From the NCBI RefSeq assembly GCF_000835495.1, contig NW_015622547.1, forward strand, positions 3,968,001 through 4,032,000: DNA of 64,000 nt, read 5' to 3'. The stretch is from Cladophialophora immunda (Eukaryota; Ascomycota; Eurotiomycetes; Chaetothyriales; Herpotrichiellaceae). Shown here in pieces: positions 44,771-54,678 of the stretch. A program made the position numbers and the translations under genes. The first letter of the stretch is position 1, and every line of letters begins with the position of its first letter. Under the pieces are notes generated by a model. It was given only the letters and a program-made list of their open reading frames with translations, made no database searches and was not told the origin of the DNA.

Positions 44771-46136
44771 GATGACGAGCGAGAGTCGGTATTGCGGCAG
44801 CTGGGTTTACTTTTGCAGGTCAACTTTACGGTCGCTGGAGTCAATCATGCCGCAGTGCTGATGCAGAGTGACTTTGAGGTTGTCGCTCACCTCTTGGCGT
44901 TGTTGTGGGTCGCCCGATTTGGAAAACTGGGTTGTTGCTACGGCAGCCACTATCTTGGGATTCGGCGGACAGCTCCCCTCCAGAAACACAGGCTTCATTT
45001 GACAAACCTAATGGTATGAAAACAGTCAGTCCTTTTGCCTTTCATCCGAAGTCCAAGCCAAGAATCAAGTTTCTGGTTCTCAAGCACTCAGTTAGCACCC
45101 AGTCTTCGGTCTAAATAATAAGGTCTTATTACGGAATATCTAATTAGATAGAGGCATAACATGAGGATTCTAGAGAAGGTGTTCCCCGTAATGTGAACAT
45201 AGGTCTATTTGTCGGACTCGTCCTTTGCCGTGTCGTCGTGCGGAAAAGTCTCTTCGGAGAAAAGCATGGTCGTTATAGGCAAACTGGGACCTCGCCGATT
45301 GCTTGACTGTGTACATCAAAGATATGCATGTTCCATCCAAGACTCCTATCAAGAAAACCCCTCGCCAGTCGAGGTCAATGCCAGGGCCTGTGTTGGTGAT
45401 CAGATTGATCAGCGGGGTTCGGAATCGGCGTGAGTGCAACCGGTCGAGGGGCTTGAATGCAAGACAAAGCGATGATCGGATGAACAAGTGACGGGGAAGA
45501 TGTTCTTGAAGCTGGAAAGGCCTCCAAGCGCAGTTGCGTCATCAGCCAAGGCGCAGAAAGTGCAGGTAGACATGCTTCGGCTTAGCCAGAAGCCGACATG
45601 AACAACCATGTCTAAGGAATTGGTCAGCTCTGCCACAAGCTGATCAGCTTCCTCGTGCTCCTTGTCCGGTAGCGTCACAAAGCCCCAGGTGCGAGGGTCC
45701 TCGAACCACATGCAATTCTTGCGATTCTCTTGTGGCGGACGAATCGGTTTGCTCACAGTCTCGGCTACCGACCAGATCGACCCCTCCAACCTGCCCTCTT
45801 TCCTGATCGTCAGCGAAGGCCGAAGCGCGAGGACATGACTAACACTCACTCCTCAGACCCTCCCTTGACGCCCGAAAATGGCAAAGACATGGTTACCTAA
45901 TGTAACGAAGTGGTCGGGACCGTTGAAAGAAAAGCTTTTGCATGAATTCTTTCCAAGGGATTTGCCTATATAAGAGCAGGTTGGTTTGCCCAGGCAAGAC
46001 TCTTTGTCCAAGGAACACAAACATCACTCCAGACAATCTCTCGGTTCATTCGATAGCATAATACATCTGTCAGAGGAACTAAAACGTCATCTACAGCGTG
46101 TAAAACCCGAAACTGGCTTTCAAGAATACCTTCAAA
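44771..46136. other. Spacer of 1.4 kb, possibly with a decayed coding fragment
   Basis: A minus-strand frame at 45409-45849 contains MWFEDPRTWGFVTLPDKEHEEA and looks protein-like for about 70 codons but has no complete domain or partner exon, so it may be a remnant. A TA-rich stretch lies near 45105-45160. The right end holds the promoter of the NmrA gene. Confidence 0.3.
45967..45973 (+). promoter_or_regulatory. TATA box upstream of the NmrA gene
   Basis: TATATAA lies 164 nt before the ATG at 46137 in an otherwise mixed promoter. Spacing is plausible for a fungal core promoter; it is predicted from sequence only. Confidence 0.45.
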
Positions 46137-47081
46137 ATGGCCCAGAAAATCATTACTGTCTTTGGAGCTACGGGCAACCAAGGTGGCAGCACGGCCTCTG
46201 CTATTTTCAATAACCCTAGCTTGTCTTCCAAGTACAAGGTTCGCGCCATTACTCGCGACACATCCAAGCCAGCAGCGCAAGCTCTTGCGTCCAAGGGCGC
46301 CGAACTAGCCAAAGCCGACATCAACGATATCGAAAGCGTTAAAGCTGCTGTCGCTGGTTCATATGGTGTGTTTGCTGTCACAAATTATTGGGAGACGCAG
46401 TCCAAAGATGCCGAGATTAAGCAAGGCAAGAATATCGTCGATGCGTGCAAGGCCGCCGGCGTCAAGCACTTGGTTTGGTCGACCTTGCCACATGTGACTA
46501 AGTTGACTCACGGCGAGCTTACCAAAGTCGAGCACTTCGAATCCAAGGCTGAAGTGGCAGAATATGCGGAGCAGGTCAAAGGCGACATGATGGTTTCGTA
46601 CTACATGCCGGGGTATTTCATGTCCAACCTCAAGACTCAAATCAAGCCAGATGAACAGACTGGGGTGCTCACGCTTACTCTACCGTGGAATCCTCAGAAT
46701 ACATGGGTGCCTTTGATCGACATTCAGAGCGACACGGGGTTGTTCACGGTGGGCCTCCTCGAAGCTGGGTCGGCGGCCAATGGAGTCTATGTCCATGGTG
46801 TCGGCGAGTGGGTGCACCCTCAGGAAATTGTGGACACGCTCTCGAAGCTCAAGGGCAAAGAGATCAAATTTGTCGAACAACCCGCTACTGTCGAGTCCGC
46901 TGCGAAAATCGGGAACAAGATTGCAGAGGAGTTGGCACAAAATATGATGCTGATCCGAGACTGGAGCTACTACGGCAAAGGAACCGAGAAGACCCAGGCT
47001 GAGAGCGACAAATACTTGGTTCCTGGCTCGAAAAAGGTTTCGTGGAGGGAATTTGCTGAGCAAGCTAAGTGGCCGTTCTAG
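46137..47081 (+). CDS. NmrA-like NAD(P)-binding protein
   Basis: A single exon, 314 aa. The N-terminal IITVFGATGNQGGST is the NmrA/atypical SDR dinucleotide loop, followed by VRAITRDTSKPAAQALASKG and a YGVFAVTNYWE segment. It lacks the Tyr-x3-Lys catalytic pair, as in NmrA-type redox sensors and HSCARG. The middle KHLVWSTLPHVTKLTHGEL and YYMPGYFMSNLK are conserved in the family. Such proteins sense NADP(H) balance and bind regulators, though some are reductases. A strong TATA box precedes it, and no operon-like neighbour exists. Confidence 0.93.
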   Translation: MAQKIITVFGATGNQGGSTASAIFNNPSLSSKYKVRAITRDTSKPAAQALASKGAELAKADINDIESVKAAVAGSYGVFAVTNYWETQSKDAEIKQGKNIVDACKAAGVKHLVWSTLPHVTKLTHGELTKVEHFESKAEVAEYAEQVKGDMMVSYYMPGYFMSNLKTQIKPDEQTGVLTLTLPWNPQNTWVPLIDIQSDTGLFTVGLLEAGSAANGVYVHGVGEWVHPQEIVDTLSKLKGKEIKFVEQPATVESAAKIGNKIAEELAQNMMLIRDWSYYGKGTEKTQAESDKYLVPGSKKVSWREFAEQAKWPF

Positions 47082-47400
47082 GCTGAAGAGGATCTTAATC
47101 CAAGTGTGTCGTCCAGCCGGAATCAAGGTAAACGGCCAATTGCATGGACTATGGAAAGCATGGAGGGAAAAAAGGATCCTTTACAAGCCCTGAAAAGGCA
47201 TTTCAAGAAAATCATCAACTATTGATCATGTGGCTCTGTCTTCGCCTTTGACTTGTCCGTCTTGCCGTCCCTTTCCACCTGCTGATGCTTGCATGCATCC
47301 AAAACTGTTGGCAAAGCCCTGAATAGAATGACCATGGGCAAGTCTGCGTGCCGCCCATCAATGATACATGTACTATCCAGGTCTGCATAGTCGTGTAGAC
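47082..47400. other. Convergent spacer
   Basis: About 320 nt between the NmrA and SnoaL-like genes, which converge here. Nothing further seen. Confidence 0.4.
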
Positions 47401-47814
47401 TCAAGCTCCGTCTGATATCGGTTTGATCTGACCAAGGGAACCCCAATGCTCAATCAGCTTCCCATCCTGCACACGCACAAAATCCATGACCCGAAACTCA
47501 ATCATCTGATCTGATGCGGGCTGGCCGAAAAGCTCGCCAACCTGCCTTCCACGGATGATTTTGTTGGTGGCCACGACATCGCCGGTGCAGACACAGTGAA
47601 TGATGTCCACTTTGATGTCCAAGAGAGCTTTGTGCAGACCACGCATGATGTTTTTTACAGCCTCGCGATCTCCAGCAGTACCAGGGCGGTGGGTGTGGTC
47701 TATCCAGTCTGGATGGATGGATTCGTCAATGATGTCGAAGTTACCGTTCTGTTGGACTTCGGTGACCATGCGACGCACGAGGGCGATGTTTTCTGATTCG
47801 GTTTTGGTGCTCAT
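47401..47814 (-). CDS. SnoaL-like (NTF2-fold) polyketide-cyclase-type protein
   Basis: A single exon, 137 aa, the usual size for this fold. ALVRRMVTEVQQNGNFDIID opens it, then HPDWIDHTHRPG, a central DIKVDIIHCVCTGDVVATN and C-terminal VMDFVRVQDGKLIEHWGS, the classic SnoaL strand pattern. The family includes ester cyclases of polyketide pathways and many small-molecule-binding proteins of unknown role. Key cyclase residues cannot be assigned with confidence. No polyketide synthase is in this window. Likely cytosolic. Confidence 0.88.
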   Translation of the reverse strand: MSTKTESENIALVRRMVTEVQQNGNFDIIDESIHPDWIDHTHRPGTAGDREAVKNIMRGLHKALLDIKVDIIHCVCTGDVVATNKIIRGRQVGELFGQPASDQMIEFRVMDFVRVQDGKLIEHWGSLGQIKPISDGA

Positions 47815-48761
47815 TGTGAACGATCCTGCTGGGGTAGAGACTTGGAGAGGGGCAAGGGATCGACTTGCAAGGTGAATACACCGTCAATGCGAGACCTGTG
47901 GCTGCAAAGTAGCGAGTAAGGCGCGCCAGGCGCCCTCCTTCACCTACCTTTATATGTGCTCATGGTGCTCTCGGTTGCCCTGTTTGACGGAGAATGATTT
48001 TGATCTTTAGAATTGGGATCGGGCCCTCGACACAGCTAGATTCTGCAGCCATTGTCGGGAGGTGTTGAGGTGGTGCGGCACGCATACGAGTACGAGGAAG
48101 TTGGTAGACCGCAGTTGACAAGTGTGAGGGAGTTGGGTGAACAAGTTGGGCGTCATAGGCGGACACGGAGATTTTCCGACTCGACAGGTTACTTGAAGTT
48201 AGCGGCCGAAACATACAGCGAGTGAGCACGGTTGAATTGGCATTGGCGCCGGGGGCCTGGGAGCGCAATCAAAGCCCGACGCCCCGGAGACCGTTTGACG
48301 AGTACCTCGGAGCGTTAGCGAAACCCCGTCGCCCGTTGGTGGGCGCTCATTGGTGCCTCACCAGCCCAGCCTGTGTCTGTGCTCAGTGGCCAGGGCTGCC
48401 TAACGCGCTGGATCCTCCATCCCAGCCTTCCCCTTTTCGATATTTCATCAACACTCATCACAAACGAGAACACCACAGAAGGCTGGTCATCTCTGCAATA
48501 TCCCTTGATTGGCCGTTACACCAGGAGGATCTAGCTTACCTGTCTTGAGGCTATTGGTGCTGTCGAAATCGGAAACACCTACAGCCATCGCTTGGGCTCC
48601 GACACTTCATCCAATTTGAGCTTTACCTGCCACTCCCCAAGTTCACTAATAATGCCGACGGAGCCTTGCTTGGAAAATGTCTGGCTCTCGCATCTCAACT
48701 CGCAGTCCTGTTGCGCATTCGCTCTTGGGCAGCATCGTCAACGAGACCTTCGCTGTTCACA
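47815..48761. promoter_or_regulatory. Divergent promoter of the SnoaL-like and SLATT genes
   Basis: The two flanking genes start outward at 47814 (minus) and 48762 (plus). The interval has no convincing gene; a frame at 48222-48548 has no domain. Confidence 0.4.
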
Positions 48762-49596
48762 ATGGACCCAAAGATTCCTGCGACAATAGATGAGAAAGGA
48801 GAGCCTAGCCAAGTACCGTCACCAACTGCGCCTCGCCCACCTCCTGCTGGGGATCACACTGTAACGATACCACCGCCCAGTAATCAGCTTCCTCAGCACC
48901 CAATCGTGCCTACGTTCTTTGGAGAGCTCGCCGGCACAGGTACGCCCGAGGACACAGGGTCCATCCCTTTTATGAAGCTGTACTGACTGCCTACTAGATG
49001 GCCAAGCATATACGTCCTTGCGAAAACGCGTGACAGACGCGTACCGCTGGCATACCTACCAATACTGGTTTGTTGCCGTGACGTCGAACTCGCTCCTTTT
49101 CTTCCAGATCCTCATTGCGGCTTCCCTTACCGTGCTGGGCGCCTTCAACGACAGGAGGGCTCGGACCGCCACCATCTTCCTCGGCGCCACCAACACCGTG
49201 ATCGCAGGTCTGATGACCTATTTCAAGAGTCGCAACCAGCCGAATCGTGCCCGACAATTCCGCAACGATCTCGCAAAGATCGTAGATCAACTCGACGACG
49301 CTGAAGCGAACTTCCGGAACCCAAATCGCCATGATGACGTTTATACAGTCATGGAACAGATCAGGGTGGCTTATAACCAAGCACGAACTGATGCCGAAAT
49401 CAATTATCCTGACCTGTGGGTCAGGGGTTCAACCCCTTCCAATCCGAACACTACGCCGCGAACATCAACGAGCCCGCCAACAACAGTCCCACCGCCTCCA
49501 GCGGCACAGTCACCGGCGCTAGGTGCGACGAGCCGTCCCACATCGGATTTTGCCCCCGGGGGACCAATATCAGAGTCCACAGTGAGAGCAATCTGA
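48762..49596 (+). CDS. SLATT_fungal two-transmembrane protein
   Basis: Exons 48762-48939 and 48998-49596 (58-nt intron, GTACGC ... ACTAG) give 258 aa. The Pro-rich N-terminus leads into YTSLRKRVTDAYRWHTYQYW, then two helices: SNSLLFFQILIAASLTVLGAF and ATIFLGATNTVIAGLMTYF, followed by SRNQPNRARQFRNDLAKIVD. This is the pattern of the SMODS/SLOG-associating 2TM effector (SLATT) superfamily in its fungal form. Prokaryotic SLATT domains serve as predicted pore-forming effectors in nucleotide-signal conflict systems. The C-terminal 70 residues are Pro/Ser/Thr-rich and disordered. No nucleotide cyclase or SLOG partner lies next to it. Function in fungi is unknown. Confidence 0.85.
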
Positions 49597-49722
49597 ACTA
49601 TGTGCTCGGTACTCTTGAGATCCATTGTTCATCTGCTGTTCTAAAGCCAGTGGATTAAGAGCCTGAGAATCCACGAGCCAAGCGTAAATCATGGCCTTCT
49701 CTCCCGTATCGTTCAGGAAGTT

Positions 49723-51399
49723 CTATTGATCCCCCTGACTGATCCAATCCGCAACCCTCTCAGCCGTCACATAAACCACAGACTGAGGATGACACGCCAT
49801 GGGGATCGGAAAAACACTGGCATCGACAACCCTCAAGGATTTGACGCCCATCACACGACAATGGCTGTCTACAGCTTTCCCCATCGCACAGCTACCCATC
49901 GGGTGATCGAAACTATATCCAAAGTCGGCAATGCGCTTGTCTATTTCCTCGTCCATCGTATCTTTGGTGATACATGCATACCCTTCTGGGGTAACTTCAT
50001 GGGACACGAAGGATTTCCCAGCCTCGGTGTCAAGGTGGACTGATGCCGCTTTCCGGAGCGCCTCTCGGAGACCAACCTTATCCGCATCCGTATCGAAGAA
50101 ATTCATGTCGATCGCCGGAGCATCCTCGATGCTCGCTGACCTCAGGGTGACGGAACCTCTAGATGTGGGCGTCAGATAGCCAGCGATGGTGCTAATATAG
50201 TTCCCGTCAAGTGGCGCGTCAATACCCGTGAGTCTCTTCCCCAGGGCCACGTAGAGTGTGACAATTTCCATATGCGATGCATCTGGTCTGAGAACCAAAG
50301 CTCTCTCTTCTGGAGTGTTGATCCAAGGTTCCAGTTTTGCCGGTTCGTCTAATGGTCCGAACTCGATGAAATCCATTGGCCAGCCGGAGAAATATGACGG
50401 GTCGATGAACAGAGGCGATCCGATGGACAAACCCTTTTCAGGATGTTTTAGTTTCCAGGTGATCCCCACGGCCAAGTGATCTGTAAGGTTTCTGCCAACC
50501 TCGAGATTCGAGGTTATGGTCTCTATGCCGTGCTTTGCCAACTCAGCAGGGTCACCTATCCCGGAGAGCATGAGGACTTGGGGTGTATGGTATGCCCCGG
50601 CGCAGACAATGACCTCCTTATTCGCGACGAAATGCTGCCCGCCCACCAGATCAACGCCATTAGCAACGGGTTGGTCTTGTCCTTCGATTGTGCCAAAAGT
50701 GACTCGCTGCACCGTACTCATGGTCCGAACATCCACCTTTGTCAAATCGAATATCTTGCTCGGCAGCTGTCTAGCGCTGTTGACCCAGACCTCGACAAAT
50801 TCAACCAGTCCATTCTGGTGACCCGAATTGCCATCAGGGATGTACTTGACCCCGGCTTCCTCCCACATCTTCTGGACAGACTCCCTGAGTGGATACTTCC
50901 TTGCTGGCCACAGTGATCGTATCGGGGTGAGCTTCAAGGGCCCATCGTATCCATGCTGGATTTCATCCTTCTCAATATTCTCTGGCAGAACCATACTCTC
51001 GACCCTCCTCATGTAGGGCAATAGCGCATCATACCCCCAGCTGCCGTCGCCCACCATCTTAGCCCAAAGGTCATAGTCGCTCTTGGGTCCCCTTGTCCAT
51101 GCACCTCCGTTGATCGCAGCACTTCCGCCTAGCGCTTTGCCGACCGGCACAGTTGCGCCACGTCCATTGAGGTGCCGATTGGGCGAGATGGAGAGTTGAT
51201 ACGAATGAACAGACTCGCGAGCGAGATGCGCGGCTTGGCTTGTGAGGATGGAATCGGTGGCCGAAGGATCGGTACCTGCTTCGAGGACGAGTATCTGCTT
51301 CATGTCGGATGGCGGTAGGAGTTTCGAGAGTCGAGACGCCAGGACAAGGCCGGCGACCCCGCCTCCGACGATGATATAGTCGTATGAAGACGAAGCCAT
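49723..51399 (-). CDS. GMC family FAD oxidoreductase
   Basis: A single exon, 558 aa. The ADP-binding loop YIIVGGGVAGLVLASRL lies at residues 8-24; KALGGSAAINGGAWTRG and the PRO-like segment VIVCAGAYHTPQVLMLSGIG are GMC signatures. Near the C-terminus SVFPIPMACHPQSVVYVTAE supplies the conserved active-site His of the family, preceded by HPMGSCAMG. No signal peptide is evident, so it is probably intracellular, like fungal glucose/choline dehydrogenase or aryl-alcohol-oxidase relatives. It would oxidise an alcohol group. It is head-to-tail with the linalool dehydratase-like gene and may act on the same alcohol. A TATAAA at 51541-51536 lies 137 nt upstream. Confidence 0.93.
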   Translation of the reverse strand: MASSSYDYIIVGGGVAGLVLASRLSKLLPPSDMKQILVLEAGTDPSATDSILTSQAAHLARESVHSYQLSISPNRHLNGRGATVPVGKALGGSAAINGGAWTRGPKSDYDLWAKMVGDGSWGYDALLPYMRRVESMVLPENIEKDEIQHGYDGPLKLTPIRSLWPARKYPLRESVQKMWEEAGVKYIPDGNSGHQNGLVEFVEVWVNSARQLPSKIFDLTKVDVRTMSTVQRVTFGTIEGQDQPVANGVDLVGGQHFVANKEVIVCAGAYHTPQVLMLSGIGDPAELAKHGIETITSNLEVGRNLTDHLAVGITWKLKHPEKGLSIGSPLFIDPSYFSGWPMDFIEFGPLDEPAKLEPWINTPEERALVLRPDASHMEIVTLYVALGKRLTGIDAPLDGNYISTIAGYLTPTSRGSVTLRSASIEDAPAIDMNFFDTDADKVGLREALRKAASVHLDTEAGKSFVSHEVTPEGYACITKDTMDEEIDKRIADFGYSFDHPMGSCAMGKAVDSHCRVMGVKSLRVVDASVFPIPMACHPQSVVYVTAERVADWISQGDQ

Positions 51400-52227
51400 A
51401 TTGTTGTCGCGTTCTCCTCAGAATTCCATCGACGATGACGGTACGAGATACAGGTGATAATAGTGTTGGTCGAGGGAGAAGTATGTTTATCAACAACCTA
51501 GCGATGAAGAAGTTGGCGTCAGGTTGACATTGATCTTTATAAGCCAATGAATTCGTCCAATGGACAGATTACAGCCCAACGTCCAAATGTGACTGTCCGA
51601 CTTGTCCTCTTGGAACCCTTCGCTCCCGGTGTGAGGGGAATTCCGACACGATGTATCGAGCAAAGGAACTAGTCTCAGCTTACATACATACTTATTCGTC
51701 TTTACCCGTACCCAGACTACTCGAGAACGAAAATACTTAATTGCAGAGTGAGCGAAGCCCGCCTTAACGTAATCTCCAACCCAGCCATTGACTAGGCACT
51801 ACTGAAGTTCTCCCTGAGCACACTCCCCGAGCGACACGCCGCGGGCCTGACCTGGGTCTCTCGAAATCGGGGTAATGCAAGAAGGTTGAAATAGGTGCAA
51901 AGATACGGAGATACGGAGTAACCAAGTGCCGTTGACTTGTATGATCTTCGGCCTGATGCACGTGACAGACTGGAGAGGATAAATGGTACCAGAACCTCGG
52001 TTTTGGAAAAGGTCCTTGTCTTCTCAAGCATTAAGTCGTCTGTATGATGCAGAGAACCATTCGACTACGTCTAATTCATGGGGCTGCAGGATAAAGCAAG
52101 GTGAGGAAGGGTAAGGGGTATATTGAATCACTGCGAATAGCTAGACTTTGGAGTGATTATATCTTGCACTATTTCTACAATGGCGCTTGTGTGACCCATG
52201 TTATAAACGCGGATATATATTTAAAGA
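51400..52227. other. Spacer upstream of the GMC gene
   Basis: About 830 nt between two minus-strand genes. A minus-strand TATAAA at 51536-51541 and a nearby CCAAT lie at a good distance from the GMC start. No gene seen. Confidence 0.45.
51536..51541 (-). promoter_or_regulatory. TATA box of the GMC gene
   Basis: TATAAA on the minus strand lies 137 nt upstream of the GMC start codon. Confidence 0.4.
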
Positions 52228-53922
52228 CTAGATCTTTGAGGCTCGTGCTTTGCCGCGAAGGAGCACGAGATCGACCTCCTCTGTTGCGGGAACTCGAACA
52301 GCCATAGCCACACTGCCGGATCCATCCGTTACATCTTCAACCCTCTGAAGATGGCCATTAATGTAGAGTCCCCAAGTCCCTTGAGAGAGATTGTTGAATG
52401 TGGGTGTGATCTTATGATCCTGGCCATCCCATGACTTGAGAGTAACCACCAACGCGGCATCCTCCGGTGACCATTGGCCTCTCAAGAAATCCACACCCTG
52501 TGAGAGGTCGACATTATCGACGTAGGGTCTCCGGGCAAGTATCTCCTTGGTCCATGGGCGCTCAAACATCTCCTTCTGACCATTGTGGACGTTGAGGCGG
52601 CCATAGGCAATTCCAGCATTACTAGAGTATGGGTCCATGCATATGGCGGTGGCCGGCTGAAAGTCATTGCGCCTCTCATAGAACAAGCCGCCATCTTCCC
52701 ACCTCGGGTGCATTTCCCGGTCGATATACTCCAGCAAGGGGAACAGATATTCTTCTTTTCCCAGTTCGCTGAGCCACTGCAAGACCATACCCACGCCGGG
52801 AGCTTTGGCGACGTTGTGATCCACTTTGGGGTTTTTCTCCTTCACAATTCGGGTAGCTTCGGTGACCGTGGTAGCATTGTCCGGGTGGTGTTTGGCCGGG
52901 TCCCGCGTAGAAAGCTTCAGGATCTCCTTGGCCACCCAGAAACTTTGCAGGCGCACCTGGCCATTGATTTTGGTGAGGTGTCCTTGCCTCTGCTTTTCGA
53001 AAAGGTCATAGACAAAATCCGAGTGCCAGGCATTCATGTATGCTCCGCACCAGGCAGACCCGACGACGCTGGAAGCGGCCACGATGTCATCCTGCTGCAC
53101 CATCCACATATGGATGATCTGGCCGTTTGGTCCCAACATGCCCTTTTTCTTTGCCCAGGCGGCGAGAAACTTGGGCTTGATGTCGTCAAAGATATAGGTT
53201 CCGTTTCGCACGTCATTGTATCGGATCGCAACCAAAGGGAACTGGTTGCAGATGACAAAAACCACATTCGGCTCGCAGCAGACTCCGAGCCATTGGTTCT
53301 TTTCCATTTCGGCGATAATGACGTCTTGCAACGACTTGGTGGAGTATTCATACCTCTTCGGAGTTCCCCAGAACTGCGGATCCCATTCAAAAGCGATAGA
53401 GCCGGGTCTCTCGTATTCGTCGTCGTCGAACAGCATGGCGTATAAGCTGACCATAAGCAGAAGATGCCCGCTGTACATGATGTTCTCGCGCACCACAGGG
53501 TCCGCCCACTGTGCGCGAGGGCTGACTTGGTCAGGGTTCAAAACTTTGCCGCCCTGAGAGGTGTTCCACCAGTAGCCCCATACGTCTCGCAAGAGCATTT
53601 TCTGGATGAAACGGCGCAAGAGAGGTTTGAAGACCGAGCGCAGTGCCGGCAGGCGGTGGAAATGGGCGACCCCAGCTCCATAGACGAGGGTAGCAAGCTG
53701 GTATCGGTATGCATCCATAGACTCTTGAAGGTAGTCCTCCGACCACATGTGGTTCCAGCAGTTGTCCGGCATGCTGGCCAGGTTGTGGTAGTGCCGAATA
53801 TGGCCTGCTTGCTCTTTGTTGAGCTTCGGGAGTGCGCTAACATCAAAAGGAAGAGATGATGGCATGGAATTGGCAGAATTGGCCAAGCTCCCCGAGCTGA
53901 CGGGTACTTTTTGTGTCGACAT
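52228..53922 (-). CDS. Linalool dehydratase/isomerase (LDI)-domain protein
   Basis: A single exon, 564 aa from MSTQKVPV. The domain (PF18566-type) shows RENIMYSGHLLLMVSLYAML with H153, WLGVCCEPNVVFVICNQFPL with C216 and C225 nine residues apart, and GPNGQIIHMWMVQQDDIV followed by a YMNAWHSDFV segment. In the bacterial enzyme an equivalent His and a Cys pair with nine-residue spacing form the active site; here they appear conserved (my comparison from memory). Bacterial LDI interconverts linalool, geraniol and beta-myrcene and is periplasmic; this copy has no signal peptide and is likely cytosolic. It is divergent from a sugar-porter MFS gene. Confidence 0.88.
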   Translation of the reverse strand: MSTQKVPVSSGSLANSANSMPSSLPFDVSALPKLNKEQAGHIRHYHNLASMPDNCWNHMWSEDYLQESMDAYRYQLATLVYGAGVAHFHRLPALRSVFKPLLRRFIQKMLLRDVWGYWWNTSQGGKVLNPDQVSPRAQWADPVVRENIMYSGHLLLMVSLYAMLFDDDEYERPGSIAFEWDPQFWGTPKRYEYSTKSLQDVIIAEMEKNQWLGVCCEPNVVFVICNQFPLVAIRYNDVRNGTYIFDDIKPKFLAAWAKKKGMLGPNGQIIHMWMVQQDDIVAASSVVGSAWCGAYMNAWHSDFVYDLFEKQRQGHLTKINGQVRLQSFWVAKEILKLSTRDPAKHHPDNATTVTEATRIVKEKNPKVDHNVAKAPGVGMVLQWLSELGKEEYLFPLLEYIDREMHPRWEDGGLFYERRNDFQPATAICMDPYSSNAGIAYGRLNVHNGQKEMFERPWTKEILARRPYVDNVDLSQGVDFLRGQWSPEDAALVVTLKSWDGQDHKITPTFNNLSQGTWGLYINGHLQRVEDVTDGSGSVAMAVRVPATEEVDLVLLRGKARASKI

Positions 53923-54678
53923 TGTGGAAATGGGCCCAGAGTCACTGGTCCTCAATGATCAGACGGCAATGTGCAAAGGTGAATAACATAGAGTGGTCGG
54001 CATACAGCAACCTGCGCTTTTTTATTTTCAAGTTCTGCTGAGTATCGTGGATTGTCATTCACACGCAGATGTTGACGGAAGGCACCCTTTTTCCCGGCCC
54101 AAGGGGTGCGTGCGCAACCCTTCACCAAGTGATCGGAGGTGGTTGGCACTCTTCATGCCCGGGACACGGAGGTGATTGGGCTCTTGCATACTCCAGTGCT
54201 GGTCAGCCTCGCACAGCCAATCTTCGACAGGGACTCGGTGCTCACGCCTTGGATCTCTAGGGTTCCAGCTTCAAATCGGACAAAAAGGAGTACCAAGTAA
54301 CGAGACTTGCTCCCTAACTAGGTCAAGTCCAGAGCACAAGTGGGCCCGGAGATCGGGGTGCTATGTGCTGATGGAGGCCTCGACATGCCACAGCCAGCCT
54401 CGGCTCTCAAAGGCTCGAGATACGATTGGTAGAGGTTCTCTCTAGCACCAGCAGCCCCAGACTCCCCCAGACTCCCCAGACTCCGCAGGTCCTCCTCCAT
54501 GGTCGGTGTGGGGGGTTCTTTGAGAAGACCACACATCAAGACAGAAGAAGCCATAAATATTACATCGCAGGCGCATCCCACTGATACATATCCGAGAAAT
54601 TCCCACTTCGGAGAAGGAACTATAGCAAGCAACACCTCGCAGCACCAAGGCTTCCATCGTGGTTCCAACTCGGTCTTC
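53923..54678. promoter_or_regulatory. Bidirectional promoter of the LDI and MFS genes
   Basis: The two flanking genes are transcribed outward from this 756-nt interval. A short tandem array of CAGACTCCCC-like units (about three copies) lies at 54456-54486. No gene seen. Confidence 0.5.
54456..54486. repeat. Short tandem repeat of CAGACTCCCC-like units
   Basis: About three near-identical units of ten to eleven bases, in the bidirectional promoter of the LDI and MFS genes. Confidence 0.5.

Noticed and set aside
45409..45849. Minus-strand frame with a protein-like WFEDPRTWGFVTLP segment
   Set aside because: No complete domain or partner exons; at best a decayed remnant.
52585..53445. Plus-strand open frame of 286 codons
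   Set aside because: Antisense shadow of the LDI-domain gene.
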